Assembly (NCBI RefSeq): GCF_010500965.1
Contig: NZ_QVMI01000013.1
Coordinates: 1-64,000, forward strand
Length of the DNA: 64,000 bases
Direction of reading: 5' to 3'
Origin: Bacteroides sp. 51
GTDB taxonomy: Bacteria > Bacteroidota > Bacteroidia > Bacteroidales > Bacteroidaceae
Translations under genes and position numbers: made by a program
Shown: in pieces, positions 56,153 to 64,000 of the stretch
Layout of the letters: every line of letters begins with the position of its first letter
Numbering within the stretch: position 1 is the stretch's first letter
The notes under the pieces: model-generated
The model's database searches: none
What the model saw: only the letters and a program-made list of their open reading frames with translations
What the model was told of the DNA's origin: nothing

Positions 56153-56826
56153 ATCAATCTATCACCAAGTAAATCAAGCAATTGATTTTTTAGTTTTTCT
56201 TTCACTTCGTTCATCGGGAGTTCATACCCCAGCTCCTTTTGCAAGGAAGTTACGCCTTTATCCATAAAGCCGCAGGGGTTGATGTAACTGAAGTACCGAA
56301 GGTCCGTATTTACGTTCAATGCCAGCCCGTGCATTGTAACATAATGACTACTCCGTACCCCCATAGCACAGATCTTCCGGGCAGTCGGTTTATCACCATC
56401 CAGCCAGACTCCCGTTGCTTTTTCCAGGCGCCCGGCCTGTATGCCATAAGAAGCACAAACGCGGATAATTGCTTCTTCTAATAAATGAATATACTCTTTA
56501 AGACCCAGTTTAAATTGTTCCAAATTCAGAATGGGATAACACACTAATTGTCCGGGGCCATGATACGTAATATCCCCTCCCCGGTCAATGTGATAAAGTG
56601 TAGCGTTGATTGCTTTTAATTGTTCCTCACCAAGAAGCATATTATTTTCTTTTCCGCTACGGCCAAGGGTGTAAACATGCGGATGCTCACAGAAAATCAC
56701 CTCATTCTGATAAGGTTTTCCAGCTAGCTTTGCCGCAATAACAGCGTCGAACAATTCTGTTTGACGCTCCCAGGACCGGTTGTATGGAATAAGCCCCCAA
56801 TCGGTAAAAGATAAATGATCTGCCAT
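56149..56826 (-). CDS. lipB: Octanoyltransferase (lipoate biosynthesis)
   Basis: 225 residues. LipB moves octanoyl from acyl carrier protein to lipoyl domains. The motif DRGGDITYHGPGQLVCYPIL near residue 82-100, catalytic Lys151 (ARKICAMGVR) and Cys185 (YINPCGF) are all present. The nearby gcvP belongs to the glycine cleavage system, whose H protein needs lipoate. The start is 35 bases after the HMA gene, on the same strand. Confidence 0.94.
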   Translation of the reverse strand: MADHLSFTDWGLIPYNRSWERQTELFDAVIAAKLAGKPYQNEVIFCEHPHVYTLGRSGKENNMLLGEEQLKAINATLYHIDRGGDITYHGPGQLVCYPILNLEQFKLGLKEYIHLLEEAIIRVCASYGIQAGRLEKATGVWLDGDKPTARKICAMGVRSSHYVTMHGLALNVNTDLRYFSYINPCGFMDKGVTSLQKELGYELPMNEVKEKLKNQLLDLLGDRLI

Positions 56827-56861
56827 TTGGTGATTTATTATGAGTTCAACAAACAGCAGAC

Positions 56862-57164
56862 CTACTCTTCTTTTTTATCTTCTACAACTACCGCTTCGTA
56901 TTTAAACTTCTTAAAGCCGGCTTTCAGTTGTTCAATATTGGTTTTCTCAGCATCGTAGGTAATGGTTACTGTTTTGGCTTTCAAGTCAGTAGTAAATTTC
57001 TTCATGCCTTTTTCAAACTTGATATTGTCTTTCACTTTCTTTTCGCAGTTCTGACACATCATTTGTTCTACCTTGAACACTACAGTACGAAAATCTTTAG
57101 CTAAAGCTGTACCAATGCTTAAAAACAATACAGCCAACAGGGTGATTAGTTTTTTGCTCATCAT
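56862..57164 (-). CDS. Exported heavy-metal-associated (HMA) domain protein
   Basis: 100 residues. A signal peptide (about 1-22, ending ALAKD) is followed by an HMA fold with the metal pair Cys37 and Cys40 in MMCQNCEKKVKDNI. Cytoplasmic copper chaperones lack a signal peptide, so this one acts in the periplasm. The C-terminus is acidic (VVVEDKKEE). The next upstream gene on the strand is a TonB receptor 178 bases away, suggesting a metal uptake or sensing pair, possibly copper. Metal identity is inferred only. Confidence 0.87.
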   Translation of the reverse strand: MMSKKLITLLAVLFLSIGTALAKDFRTVVFKVEQMMCQNCEKKVKDNIKFEKGMKKFTTDLKAKTVTITYDAEKTNIEQLKAGFKKFKYEAVVVEDKKEE

Positions 57165-57254
57165 ATATTTTGTTTTTTAAATTCATTGTCCTTCACAAAG
57201 ATATGTTTTTAGTCACGGATTATATAGAAATACACTTTTTTTAATTCTATAGAT

Positions 57255-57342
57255 ATCCCTACAACATCACAGTGTTATGTCGTAGACATTCCACTAATAT
57301 GCCTACGATATAACACTGTGATCCCCTAGGCATATTTTCTGC
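57255..57342. repeat. Four 22-base units with palindromic cores
   Basis: Units begin with AT at 57255, 57277, 57299 and 57321, exactly 22 bases apart, each followed by a CCTA/CGTA type core. ATCACAGTGTTATGTCGTAG at 57266-57285 is complementary to 57303-57322 with one mismatch, so the central units form a long hairpin. The first unit shares its CACAGTGTT half with the array at 12192. The array lies between the TonB receptor stop and the HMA gene; the last unit touches the stop codon. Confidence 0.82.
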
Positions 57343-59549
57343 TAATTCCGGGCTAAATTAAACCGTAATCCGATATAGAACTTTGCTCCGTGCATAGGCC
57401 CCCAGATCATGGTAGAATCGAAGTTATCTCCCCATGGATCAGAAGCACCAACAATCGGGTTCTTTTGTTTATAGTTAGTCAGGTTTTCTCCACCTACATA
57501 GACCGACCAGTGGCGGAAATAACGGGTAACCTGCGCGCTCAACTGCTCAAAAGAGCCATAGCGATAATCCCAGGACAACGAACCATCATTCATGGTATAC
57601 GGCGTAGGCATGCGTCCGCCACCATTCAATTGCATGGTAGCATCAAACTGCCACAATCCTAATGGCGTCTGATAAGAAGCCGTCAGTAACCCTTTATACT
57701 TCCCCGTCAACGGCTTTTCCAACAACTCGCCGTTATAAGTAGTCTTTGCATCCGTATGCCTATAAGCTGCCGTTAAAGAAAACCCTTCAAAGAACGGATA
57801 AGTCGCTTCCACCTGGAACGCACGCGAGTATGACTTTCCATCCAGATTCAGGAAAGACACAGCATGCGGATCAGTATCCATATCCACTACCACCTGATTC
57901 TGGAAATCCGTGTAATAATACTCCGCATTCACATTCAGCGTTTTACCAAAGATCGGAATATAGGTAGAAACACTGGCCCCGTAATTCCACGCTTCTTCCT
58001 GCTTTAAATGCTCAGGGATATTTACTTTGCGACTACTGGCCAACAGGAAATTATTCTCCGCCAGCACATGATTCGTACGATACCCCTTACCCGCCGAAAT
58101 ACGGAAATGAACATACTCATTCGGATTATACTTGATGTGCGCTCGCGGAGTAACAAAGAAATCATATTCATTGCTATAATCGCCACGCAGACCAGCCATG
58201 AAGATAAACTTATCGTCCTTATTAAAGGTATATTGCGCATAAGCTCCCGATACAGACTCCTTGGACAGAGATTTCACACGAGGATCAGAAGCATCATTCG
58301 TAAGCCTATAATGCTGATCATATCCATCATAATTAAAGCTCAATCCGGTAGAAAGGCTATGAAGCGGAGAAAAATCAGTTTCAAATAATAAAGACGCATA
58401 AACATTCTTCTGATCTACGTCATACAATTTACGTCCGTAAACCGCATCCTGGTTATGAAGTGTTCCGGAAAGGATCAGTGCCAGATTCGTGACTTTCTCC
58501 TTATTAAATATATAGGCATTCTTGGTGAAGAATTCGTAACGGTCCGTCTTTATATGAATCATATACGGATCGGTCATAGCTCCTCCACTATGAGAAACCT
58601 GTCCGCTGTTACGCTCCTCCGTCGTTGCTTTAATCCCTGCCTGAAACACATAATTATCGCCCATATATGCCCAGCGGTTCCAGAAATTATATTGTTCTAC
58701 TTTAGGAATATCCGCGAAACCATCATCATTGGAGTCGTGCGACTTCGTTTCATTTTCATAATGAGCCAGCAACATGGTAGTCCAGCGAGGCGACAACTGG
58801 ATAGAGGCATCTGCATTCGCCTCGTACCGGTTGGTAGAAGATGCAAAAAGATTCGCCGAAACAATATCTGCCGTTTGTGGCTTCTTAAATTCCACATTGA
58901 TCTGTCCCGTCAATGCCTCATACCCATTCTTCACCGACGATGTTCCTTTGGATACTTGTATACTCTGCATCCAAGGTCCCGGTACATACCCCAGACCATA
59001 AGGCGCAGCCGCCCCACGATAATTAGGAATATTCTCCGTAAGCATCTGTACATACGTTCCCGATAGTCCCAACAATCTGATTTGTTTGGCGCCGGTAGCA
59101 GCATCCGAATAACTCACGTCTACAGATGGGTTCGTTACAAAACTCTCTCCCAGATTACAACACGCCGCACGACTTAATTCAGCGCTGGTAATCATATCTT
59201 CATTCATTACACTGTTCCGAAGCTTCATGGTACCCAGTTTCCGGCTGACAACCTGTACTTCGTTGAGTTCCAATCCTTCACGTAATATAATATCCAATAC
59301 AGCGTTCTTATCTGCAACCTGTATGGTATCATTCTCATATCCAATAAAACTAACAATCAGCTTTTGATTACCACTTGGTTTATCTATCGAAAAGCGACCG
59401 TCGGCCGTAGTTATTGCTCCTTTGGTTGTACCTGCCCACAGGATATTTGCACCTGGTATAGGGCTTCCCTCTCTATCTGTCACCGTTCCCTGAACCTGGG
59501 CATGAAGCCCCGAAGAAACCAACAATAGCAGGATAAATATGTATTTCAT
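57342..59549 (-). CDS. TonB-dependent receptor, possibly for metal
   Basis: 735 residues from MKYIFILLLLVSSGLHAQ. A signal peptide precedes a carboxypeptidase-regulatory-like domain (VQGTVTDREGSPIPGANILWAG), a plug with AACCNLGESFVTNPSVDVSYSDAATGAKQIRLLG, and a barrel ending FYIGLRFNLARN. A Cys-Cys pair in the plug (AACCNLGESF) is typical of a Bacteroidota receptor subgroup. The HMA protein downstream supports metal transport as a hypothesis. An alternative ATG five codons earlier lies too near the predicted promoter. Confidence 0.88.
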   Translation of the reverse strand: MKYIFILLLLVSSGLHAQVQGTVTDREGSPIPGANILWAGTTKGAITTADGRFSIDKPSGNQKLIVSFIGYENDTIQVADKNAVLDIILREGLELNEVQVVSRKLGTMKLRNSVMNEDMITSAELSRAACCNLGESFVTNPSVDVSYSDAATGAKQIRLLGLSGTYVQMLTENIPNYRGAAAPYGLGYVPGPWMQSIQVSKGTSSVKNGYEALTGQINVEFKKPQTADIVSANLFASSTNRYEANADASIQLSPRWTTMLLAHYENETKSHDSNDDGFADIPKVEQYNFWNRWAYMGDNYVFQAGIKATTEERNSGQVSHSGGAMTDPYMIHIKTDRYEFFTKNAYIFNKEKVTNLALILSGTLHNQDAVYGRKLYDVDQKNVYASLLFETDFSPLHSLSTGLSFNYDGYDQHYRLTNDASDPRVKSLSKESVSGAYAQYTFNKDDKFIFMAGLRGDYSNEYDFFVTPRAHIKYNPNEYVHFRISAGKGYRTNHVLAENNFLLASSRKVNIPEHLKQEEAWNYGASVSTYIPIFGKTLNVNAEYYYTDFQNQVVVDMDTDPHAVSFLNLDGKSYSRAFQVEATYPFFEGFSLTAAYRHTDAKTTYNGELLEKPLTGKYKGLLTASYQTPLGLWQFDATMQLNGGGRMPTPYTMNDGSLSWDYRYGSFEQLSAQVTRYFRHWSVYVGGENLTNYKQKNPIVGASDPWGDNFDSTMIWGPMHGAKFYIGLRFNLARN

Positions 59550-59572
59550 TTTTCTTTTTCTCATAGGGATTG

Positions 59573-59580
59573 CAAAGATA
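59573..59580 (-). promoter_or_regulatory. Probable TonB receptor promoter -7 box
   Basis: The minus strand reads TATCTTTG, 23 bases before the preferred start. No clear -33 element. Confidence 0.5.
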
Positions 59581-59622
59581 GCTGGTTTTGAATTCTCCCC
59601 CTTCATTATTTTTGTTTATTTA

Positions 59623-59654
59623 TTCGGTGTATTCGTTAATTAGTTCTATATTTG
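59623..59654 (+). promoter_or_regulatory. Probable promoter of the DUF3298-rsmG operon
   Basis: TTCG at 59623-59626, 20 bases, then TATATTTG at 59647-59654. It is 48 bases before the ATG. Confidence 0.6.
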
Positions 59655-59702
59655 TAGGTAGTGATTTCAGACAAAAATGTAGAATTAAAAGTAAAAACCT
59701 AG

Positions 59703-60548
59703 ATGAAAAAACAATATGTAAGCCTGCTCGCAATTATTCTTTCGGCATGCGGTATTTATACGTCTTGTACTGACAAGATGAATAACACCGGATCGCTGGA
59801 ATTTGAACGTGTACAGATCAACAAAACGGCCCACTTATTCGGCGACACCACTAAACCCGGAACAAACATTATTATCGACTTTACCTATATTGAAAAATCA
59901 TCCGATAATGCGCTGAAAGATAGCCTGAACGCTTATATCCTTTCTGCTTGCTTCGGCGACAAATATATTGGTGAGGATATTCATGAAGTAGCAGAATTAT
60001 ATGCACAGAATTATATCAGTGAATACCGCCAGGATCTGGAGCCTATGTTCATTGAGGACCAAAAGAACAAGGAGAACAACGAATCTATCGCTTCCTGGTA
60101 TTCCTACTACAAAGGATTGGAAAGCCAGGTGAAGTTCTATGAAAAGGATTTGTTGGTATATCGTATTGATTTCAATGAGTATACAGGCGGCGCACATGGA
60201 ATGTACACTTCTACTTTCATGAACTTCGACCTGAAAAACATGCACCAATTGGCATTGGAAGATATCTTTATCGGCGATTATCAGGATACGCTTTCCGATC
60301 TTCTTTGGAACCAACTAATTGTAGACCAAAAGGTTAAAACACGGACCGAACTGGAGGATATGGGATATGGTTCCACAGGCGACCTGATTCCTACCGAAAA
60401 CTTCTACCTGAGCAAAGAGGGTATCACTTTTTATTATAATGTATACGAATTTACTCCATATGTAATGGGAGCAGTCGAAATCAAACTTCCATACGAAGCA
60501 ATGGCAAACATCTTGGGAGAAAACAGCATCATCAATTGGCTCAAATGA
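59703..60548 (+). CDS. DUF3298-family lipoprotein
   Basis: 281 residues with a lipoprotein-like signal (SCTDKM, Cys22). The C-terminal part matches the DUF3298/RsiV-like pattern: YRIDFNEYTGGAHGMYTSTFMNFDLKNMHQLALEDIFIGDY, then a final YEFTPYVMGAVEIKLPYEAM. Proteins with this fold are often anchored in the envelope; RsiV of Bacillus binds lysozyme, but a similar role here is not shown. It overlaps rsmG by four bases (ATGA). Confidence 0.85.
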   Translation: MKKQYVSLLAIILSACGIYTSCTDKMNNTGSLEFERVQINKTAHLFGDTTKPGTNIIIDFTYIEKSSDNALKDSLNAYILSACFGDKYIGEDIHEVAELYAQNYISEYRQDLEPMFIEDQKNKENNESIASWYSYYKGLESQVKFYEKDLLVYRIDFNEYTGGAHGMYTSTFMNFDLKNMHQLALEDIFIGDYQDTLSDLLWNQLIVDQKVKTRTELEDMGYGSTGDLIPTENFYLSKEGITFYYNVYEFTPYVMGAVEIKLPYEAMANILGENSIINWLK

Positions 60549-61177
60549 ACTCAGATATCATAGTTAAATACTTCCCTAATTTAACGGAAGAACAACAACG
60601 GCAATTTGCCGCACTATATGATCTTTATATTGACTGGAATGCTAAAATCAATGTGATCTCCCGAAAGGATATTGAAAATTTGTACGAGCATCATGTGTTA
60701 CATTCACTAGGGATAGCCAAAGTAATACAATTCCGTCCGGGAACAACCGTTATGGACTTGGGTACAGGAGGAGGATTCCCCGGTATTCCACTTGCTATAT
60801 TCTTTCCGGAAGTTAAATTTCATCTGGTGGATAGCATCGGCAAAAAGGTACGTGTAGCCACAGAGGTAGCAAATGCTATCGGACTAAAAAACGTAACCTT
60901 CCGCCATGCCAGAGCACAGGATGAAAAACAGATGTTCGACTTTGTAGTAAGTCGCGCTGTAATGCCATTGGAAGACTTACTGAAAATCATCAGAAAGAAC
61001 ATTTCTCCTGTCCAGAAGAACGCCTTACCCAATGGACTAATCTGCCTGAAAGGTGGAGAACTGGAAAGAGAAACCATGCCGGTCAAAAACAAAACTACAA
61101 TACATCATCTAAGCAAAGATTTCAAAGAGGAATTCTTTGAGACTAAGAAAGTTGTTTACTCAGTAGTTAGTAGCTAG
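60545..61177 (+). CDS. rsmG: 16S rRNA (guanine527-N7)-methyltransferase
   Basis: 210 residues from MNSDIIVKYFPNLTEEQ; the ATG overlaps the previous stop (ATGA), which supports this start over one three codons upstream. SAM-binding motif VMDLGTGGGFPGIPLAIFFP near residue 65, then VSRAVMPLEDLL, typical of RsmG. It methylates G527 of 16S rRNA; loss gives low-level streptomycin resistance in other bacteria. The last codons (YSVVSS and stop) are inside a repeated TAGTTAGTAGC sequence, so the C-terminus may have been altered by repeat invasion. Confidence 0.93.
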   Translation: MNSDIIVKYFPNLTEEQQRQFAALYDLYIDWNAKINVISRKDIENLYEHHVLHSLGIAKVIQFRPGTTVMDLGTGGGFPGIPLAIFFPEVKFHLVDSIGKKVRVATEVANAIGLKNVTFRHARAQDEKQMFDFVVSRAVMPLEDLLKIIRKNISPVQKNALPNGLICLKGGELERETMPVKNKTTIHHLSKDFKEEFFETKKVVYSVVSS

Positions 61178-61299
61178 AAGTTAGTAGCCAGACCAATGGA
61201 CATACTATATAGGTAATGATAAAACCTGGCTACTAACTTCTGACTTCTAACTACTAAAAAATATAAACCTAGCTACTAACTTCTAACTACTAGCTACTG
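61161..61299. repeat. Inverted and direct TAGCTACTAAC repeats
   Basis: The 31-base stretch at 61161-61191 is nearly complementary to 61226-61256 and to 61269-61299. The two right copies are direct repeats 43 bases apart. They are built from AGTAGTTAGTAGC-type words. The left arm includes the rsmG stop codon and the right arm runs to the MBL gene start. Confidence 0.8.
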
Positions 61300-61300
61300 A

Positions 61301-61939
61301 ATGAAAATAAAACGATTTGAATTTAATATGTTTCCCGTAAACTGTTATGTGATATGGGATGAAACGAAAGAGGCCGTGGTAATTGATCCCGGTTGCTTTT
61401 ATGACGAAGAAAAGCAGAAGCTCAAAAACTTCATTTCTACTAATGAACTTACAATAAAGCATGTACTGAATACCCATCTGCATCTGGATCACATCTTTGG
61501 TAATCCATTCATGTTGCAGGAATTCGGATTATCAGCCGAAGCGAATAAAGCCGACGAATTTTGGTTGGAATTAGCTCCCAAACAATCCCGCTCATTCGGT
61601 TTTCAACTTAAAGACGAACCGGTTCCATTAGGAAAATACCTCTGCGATGGAGATATTATCACTTTCGGTAATACCAGACTGGAAGCCATTCATGTCCCCG
61701 GACATTCTCCCGGTAGCCTGGTATATTATTGCAGAGAAGAAAACTGCATGTTTTCGGGCGATGTATTGTTTCAGGGAAGCATCGGAAGAGCTGACCTTGC
61801 CGGTGGTAACTTCGATGATCTCAAAGAAAATATCTGTAGCCGGTTGTTCGTCCTGCCCAACGAGACAGTAGTTTATCCCGGACACGGTGCACCTACCACC
61901 ATAGGCATAGAAAAAGTAGAAAACCCCTTTTTTCGATAA
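61301..61939 (+). CDS. MBL-fold metallohydrolase (glyoxalase II-like)
   Basis: 212 residues. The metallo-beta-lactamase metal motif is HLHLDH (His59, His61, Asp63, His64 in NTHLHLDHIFG), then VPGHSPGSLVYY and SGDVLFQGSIGR, and a last metal His in VYPGHGAPTTIG. The length and motif order fit the hydroxyacylglutathione-hydrolase-like group of MBL proteins. The substrate is probably a thioester, but this is inferred. It is followed after 17 bases by gcvP. Confidence 0.92.
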   Translation: MKIKRFEFNMFPVNCYVIWDETKEAVVIDPGCFYDEEKQKLKNFISTNELTIKHVLNTHLHLDHIFGNPFMLQEFGLSAEANKADEFWLELAPKQSRSFGFQLKDEPVPLGKYLCDGDIITFGNTRLEAIHVPGHSPGSLVYYCREENCMFSGDVLFQGSIGRADLAGGNFDDLKENICSRLFVLPNETVVYPGHGAPTTIGIEKVENPFFR

Positions 61940-61956
61940 CTATATACTTAAATATC

Positions 61957-64000
61957 ATGAAGATTGATTTATTGGCCGATCGCCATATCGGCATTACCCC
62001 CAAGGATGAAGAAATCATGCTGAAAAAGATCGGTGTGAAGTCGCTGGATGAATTGATAGAGAAGACCATCCCTGCCAATATCCGTCTAAAAGAACCCATG
62101 AAATTGTCGGAAACCCTATCCGAGCACAAGTTTGCCCAACATATGGGTGAGTTATCTGCGAAGAATAAATTATTCACTTCGTACATCGGTATGGGGTGGT
62201 ATGACACCATTACTCCAGCTCCTATTCAACGAAATGTATTTGAAAATCCGGTATGGTACACCTCATACACTCCTTACCAGGCTGAAGTATCACAAGGACG
62301 CTTGGAAGCCCTGATAAACTTCCAAACCGCAGTCAGCGACCTGACAGCCCTACCACTGGCCAACTGCTCATTGCTTGATGAAGGTACTGCTGCTGCCGAA
62401 GCTGTAAGTATGATGTATGCACTACGCTCGCGTGACCAACAGAAATCGGGTGCTAATGTCGTATTTGTGGATGAAAATATATTTCCGCAGACATTAGCAG
62501 TAATGAACACACGTGCTGTTCCTCAAGGTATTATCTTGCTTACTGGTAAATATCAGGAATTTGAAATTACATCTAATGTATTTGCCTGTATATTACAATA
62601 TCCTAATTCAAATGGCAATGTAGAGGATTATCGTGCATTTACGGAAAAAGCTCATGCAGCCAATTGTAAGGTAGCCGTAGCAGCGGACATCCTGAGTCTG
62701 GCATTATTAGTTCCCCCAGGTGAATGGGGAGCAGATATTGTATTCGGAAGCACACAACGCTTGGGCACTCCTTTATTCTATGGTGGTCCGTCTGCTGCTT
62801 ATTTCGCTACACGCGACGAATATAAACGTAATGTCCCGGGACGTATTATCGGCTTATCTAAAGACCGTTATGGAAAGCTTTGCTACCGCATGGCATTACA
62901 AACCCGCGAACAGCATATTAAACGCGAAAAAGCAACATCCAATATCTGTACGGCACAAGCATTATTGGCTACTATGGCTGGATTCTATGCTGTATACCAC
63001 GGTCCCGATGGACTGAAAAATATAGCTACACGTATTCATAGTATTGCTGTATTCCTGGAGAAGCAAATCACGAAATTGGGATACAAGCAAATCAATAAGC
63101 AATACTTTGATACCTTGCGTTTTACTCTTCCTGATGATCTTTCGGCACAAGAAATCCGTACGATCGCTTTGAGTAAAGAAGTAAACCTACGCTACTTTGA
63201 AAATGGAGACGTTGGTTTGAGTATAGACGAAACAACCGATATTGCTGATGTTAATGTATTGCTTTTAATCTTCGCCGTAGCAGCAGAAAAAGATTACACC
63301 AAGATTAACGAAATACCGGAAAGCACTATTCTATCCAAAGAACTGCAACGCCAGAGTGACTTCATGATACATGAAGTTTTCCATAAATATCGTACAGAAA
63401 CCGAATTAATGCGTTATATCAAACGCCTTGACCGAAAAGATATTTCTCTCGCTCACTCTATGATATCATTAGGTTCATGTACTATGAAACTGAATGCAGC
63501 ATCAGAAATGCTCCCATTGAGCAATCCTAGCCTGATGGGTATTCACCCACTGGTACCTCAGGATCAGGCACAAGGCTATCATGAATTAATCCACAACCTA
63601 AGCGAAGAGCTAAAAGTAATCACCGGATTTGCAGGTGTCAGCCTACAGCCCAATTCGGGAGCAGCAGGCGAATATGCCGGCTTACGGGTTATCCGCAGTT
63701 ATCTGGAAAGTATTGGGCAAGGCCATCGTAACAAGGTACTTATTCCGGCATCGGCACACGGTACAAACCCAGCTTCGGCTATTCAATGTGGATATGAAAC
63801 TATTACCTGCGCTTGTGATGAACAGGGTAATGTAGAAATGTCCGACCTGCGTGAAAAAGCAGAATCCAATCGGGATGAACTTGCTGCACTTATGATTACC
63901 TATCCATCTACTCATGGCATTTTTGAAACGGAGATCAAGGAAATCTGTGAAATTATACATGCATGTGGTGCACAGGTTTATATGGATGGTGCCAATATGA
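61957..64000 (+). CDS. gcvP: Glycine dehydrogenase (decarboxylating), 5' part
   Basis: Starts MKIDLLADRHIGITPKDEE and stays open to the window end, about 681 codons; the full P-protein is about 950 residues, so the 3' third is missing. The N-terminal half shows YTPYQAEVSQGRLEALINFQT and GTAAAEAVSM; the second half begins MIHEVFHKYRTETELMRYIKRL and has LGSCTMKLNAASEM. The PLP-lysine lies just beyond the cut. The P-protein decarboxylates glycine and loads the lipoyl arm of the H protein. Confidence 0.95.
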   Translation, partial: MKIDLLADRHIGITPKDEEIMLKKIGVKSLDELIEKTIPANIRLKEPMKLSETLSEHKFAQHMGELSAKNKLFTSYIGMGWYDTITPAPIQRNVFENPVWYTSYTPYQAEVSQGRLEALINFQTAVSDLTALPLANCSLLDEGTAAAEAVSMMYALRSRDQQKSGANVVFVDENIFPQTLAVMNTRAVPQGIILLTGKYQEFEITSNVFACILQYPNSNGNVEDYRAFTEKAHAANCKVAVAADILSLALLVPPGEWGADIVFGSTQRLGTPLFYGGPSAAYFATRDEYKRNVPGRIIGLSKDRYGKLCYRMALQTREQHIKREKATSNICTAQALLATMAGFYAVYHGPDGLKNIATRIHSIAVFLEKQITKLGYKQINKQYFDTLRFTLPDDLSAQEIRTIALSKEVNLRYFENGDVGLSIDETTDIADVNVLLLIFAVAAEKDYTKINEIPESTILSKELQRQSDFMIHEVFHKYRTETELMRYIKRLDRKDISLAHSMISLGSCTMKLNAASEMLPLSNPSLMGIHPLVPQDQAQGYHELIHNLSEELKVITGFAGVSLQPNSGAAGEYAGLRVIRSYLESIGQGHRNKVLIPASAHGTNPASAIQCGYETITCACDEQGNVEMSDLREKAESNRDELAALMITYPSTHGIFETEIKEICEIIHACGAQVYMDGANM

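Overview
The window reads as chromosomal DNA of a Bacteroidales bacterium (phylum Bacteroidota). The evidence is a SusC/SusD glycan system, several TonB-linked outer membrane proteins, promoters of the Bacteroides type (TTTG, about 20 bases, TAnnTTTG), mostly weak ribosome binding sites, and housekeeping genes with Bacteroidales-like proteins. I cannot fix the genus from sequence reading alone.

Layout. 0-0.6 kb: intergenic repeats and a terminator. 0.6-12 kb: TPR protein and gyrA (minus), then clpC, htpG, a patatin/outer-membrane-barrel protein and two tandem tRNA-Arg genes (plus). 12-19.3 kb: an LPS-kinase-like protein, dapA, ligA, trmD, pyrD-pyrK and a Xre-type regulator. 19.3-20.5 kb: an AT-rich gap with no convincing gene. 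20.5-26.8 kb: holA, a short AMP nucleosidase, an HsdR_N-like protein, and an apparent operon running ABC ATPase, FetB-like permease, small unknown protein, Nif3 family, zinc-ribbon coiled coil. 26.8-29.4 kb: a DUF2148 protein, agmatine deiminase and N-carbamoylputrescine amidase, which together make putrescine from agmatine. 29.7-34.9 kb: EamA transporter, MmcQ/YjbR protein, winged-helix regulator with a membrane partner, TPR-like exported protein and a TonB receptor. 35.1-50.6 kb: a compact polysaccharide utilisation locus (PUL) for alpha-mannan. 51.6-56.2 kb: an outer membrane barrel protein divergent from a histidine kinase/response regulator pair. 56.1-64 kb: lipB, an exported HMA protein, a TonB receptor, a DUF3298 lipoprotein, rsmG, an MBL-fold hydrolase and the 5' part of gcvP, cut by the window end.

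The PUL forms a coherent path. SusC/SusD/SusE-like proteins bind and import mannan pieces, two GH76 lipoproteins cut alpha-1,6-mannan, a GH92 lipoprotein releases mannose, an MFS carrier takes up sugar, and a ROK kinase plus mannose-6-phosphate isomerase feed fructose-6-phosphate to glycolysis. A divergent GntR/UTRA regulator probably senses a sugar phosphate.

The most unusual signal is not a protein. Five intergenic sites (about 241-364, 12170-12235, 29443-29566, 51038-51145 and 57255-57342) hold degenerate repeats on a near-exact 22-base period, most bounded by or containing inverted arms. Their sequences differ between most sites but the architecture is shared. In one array the palindromic cores show paired base changes.
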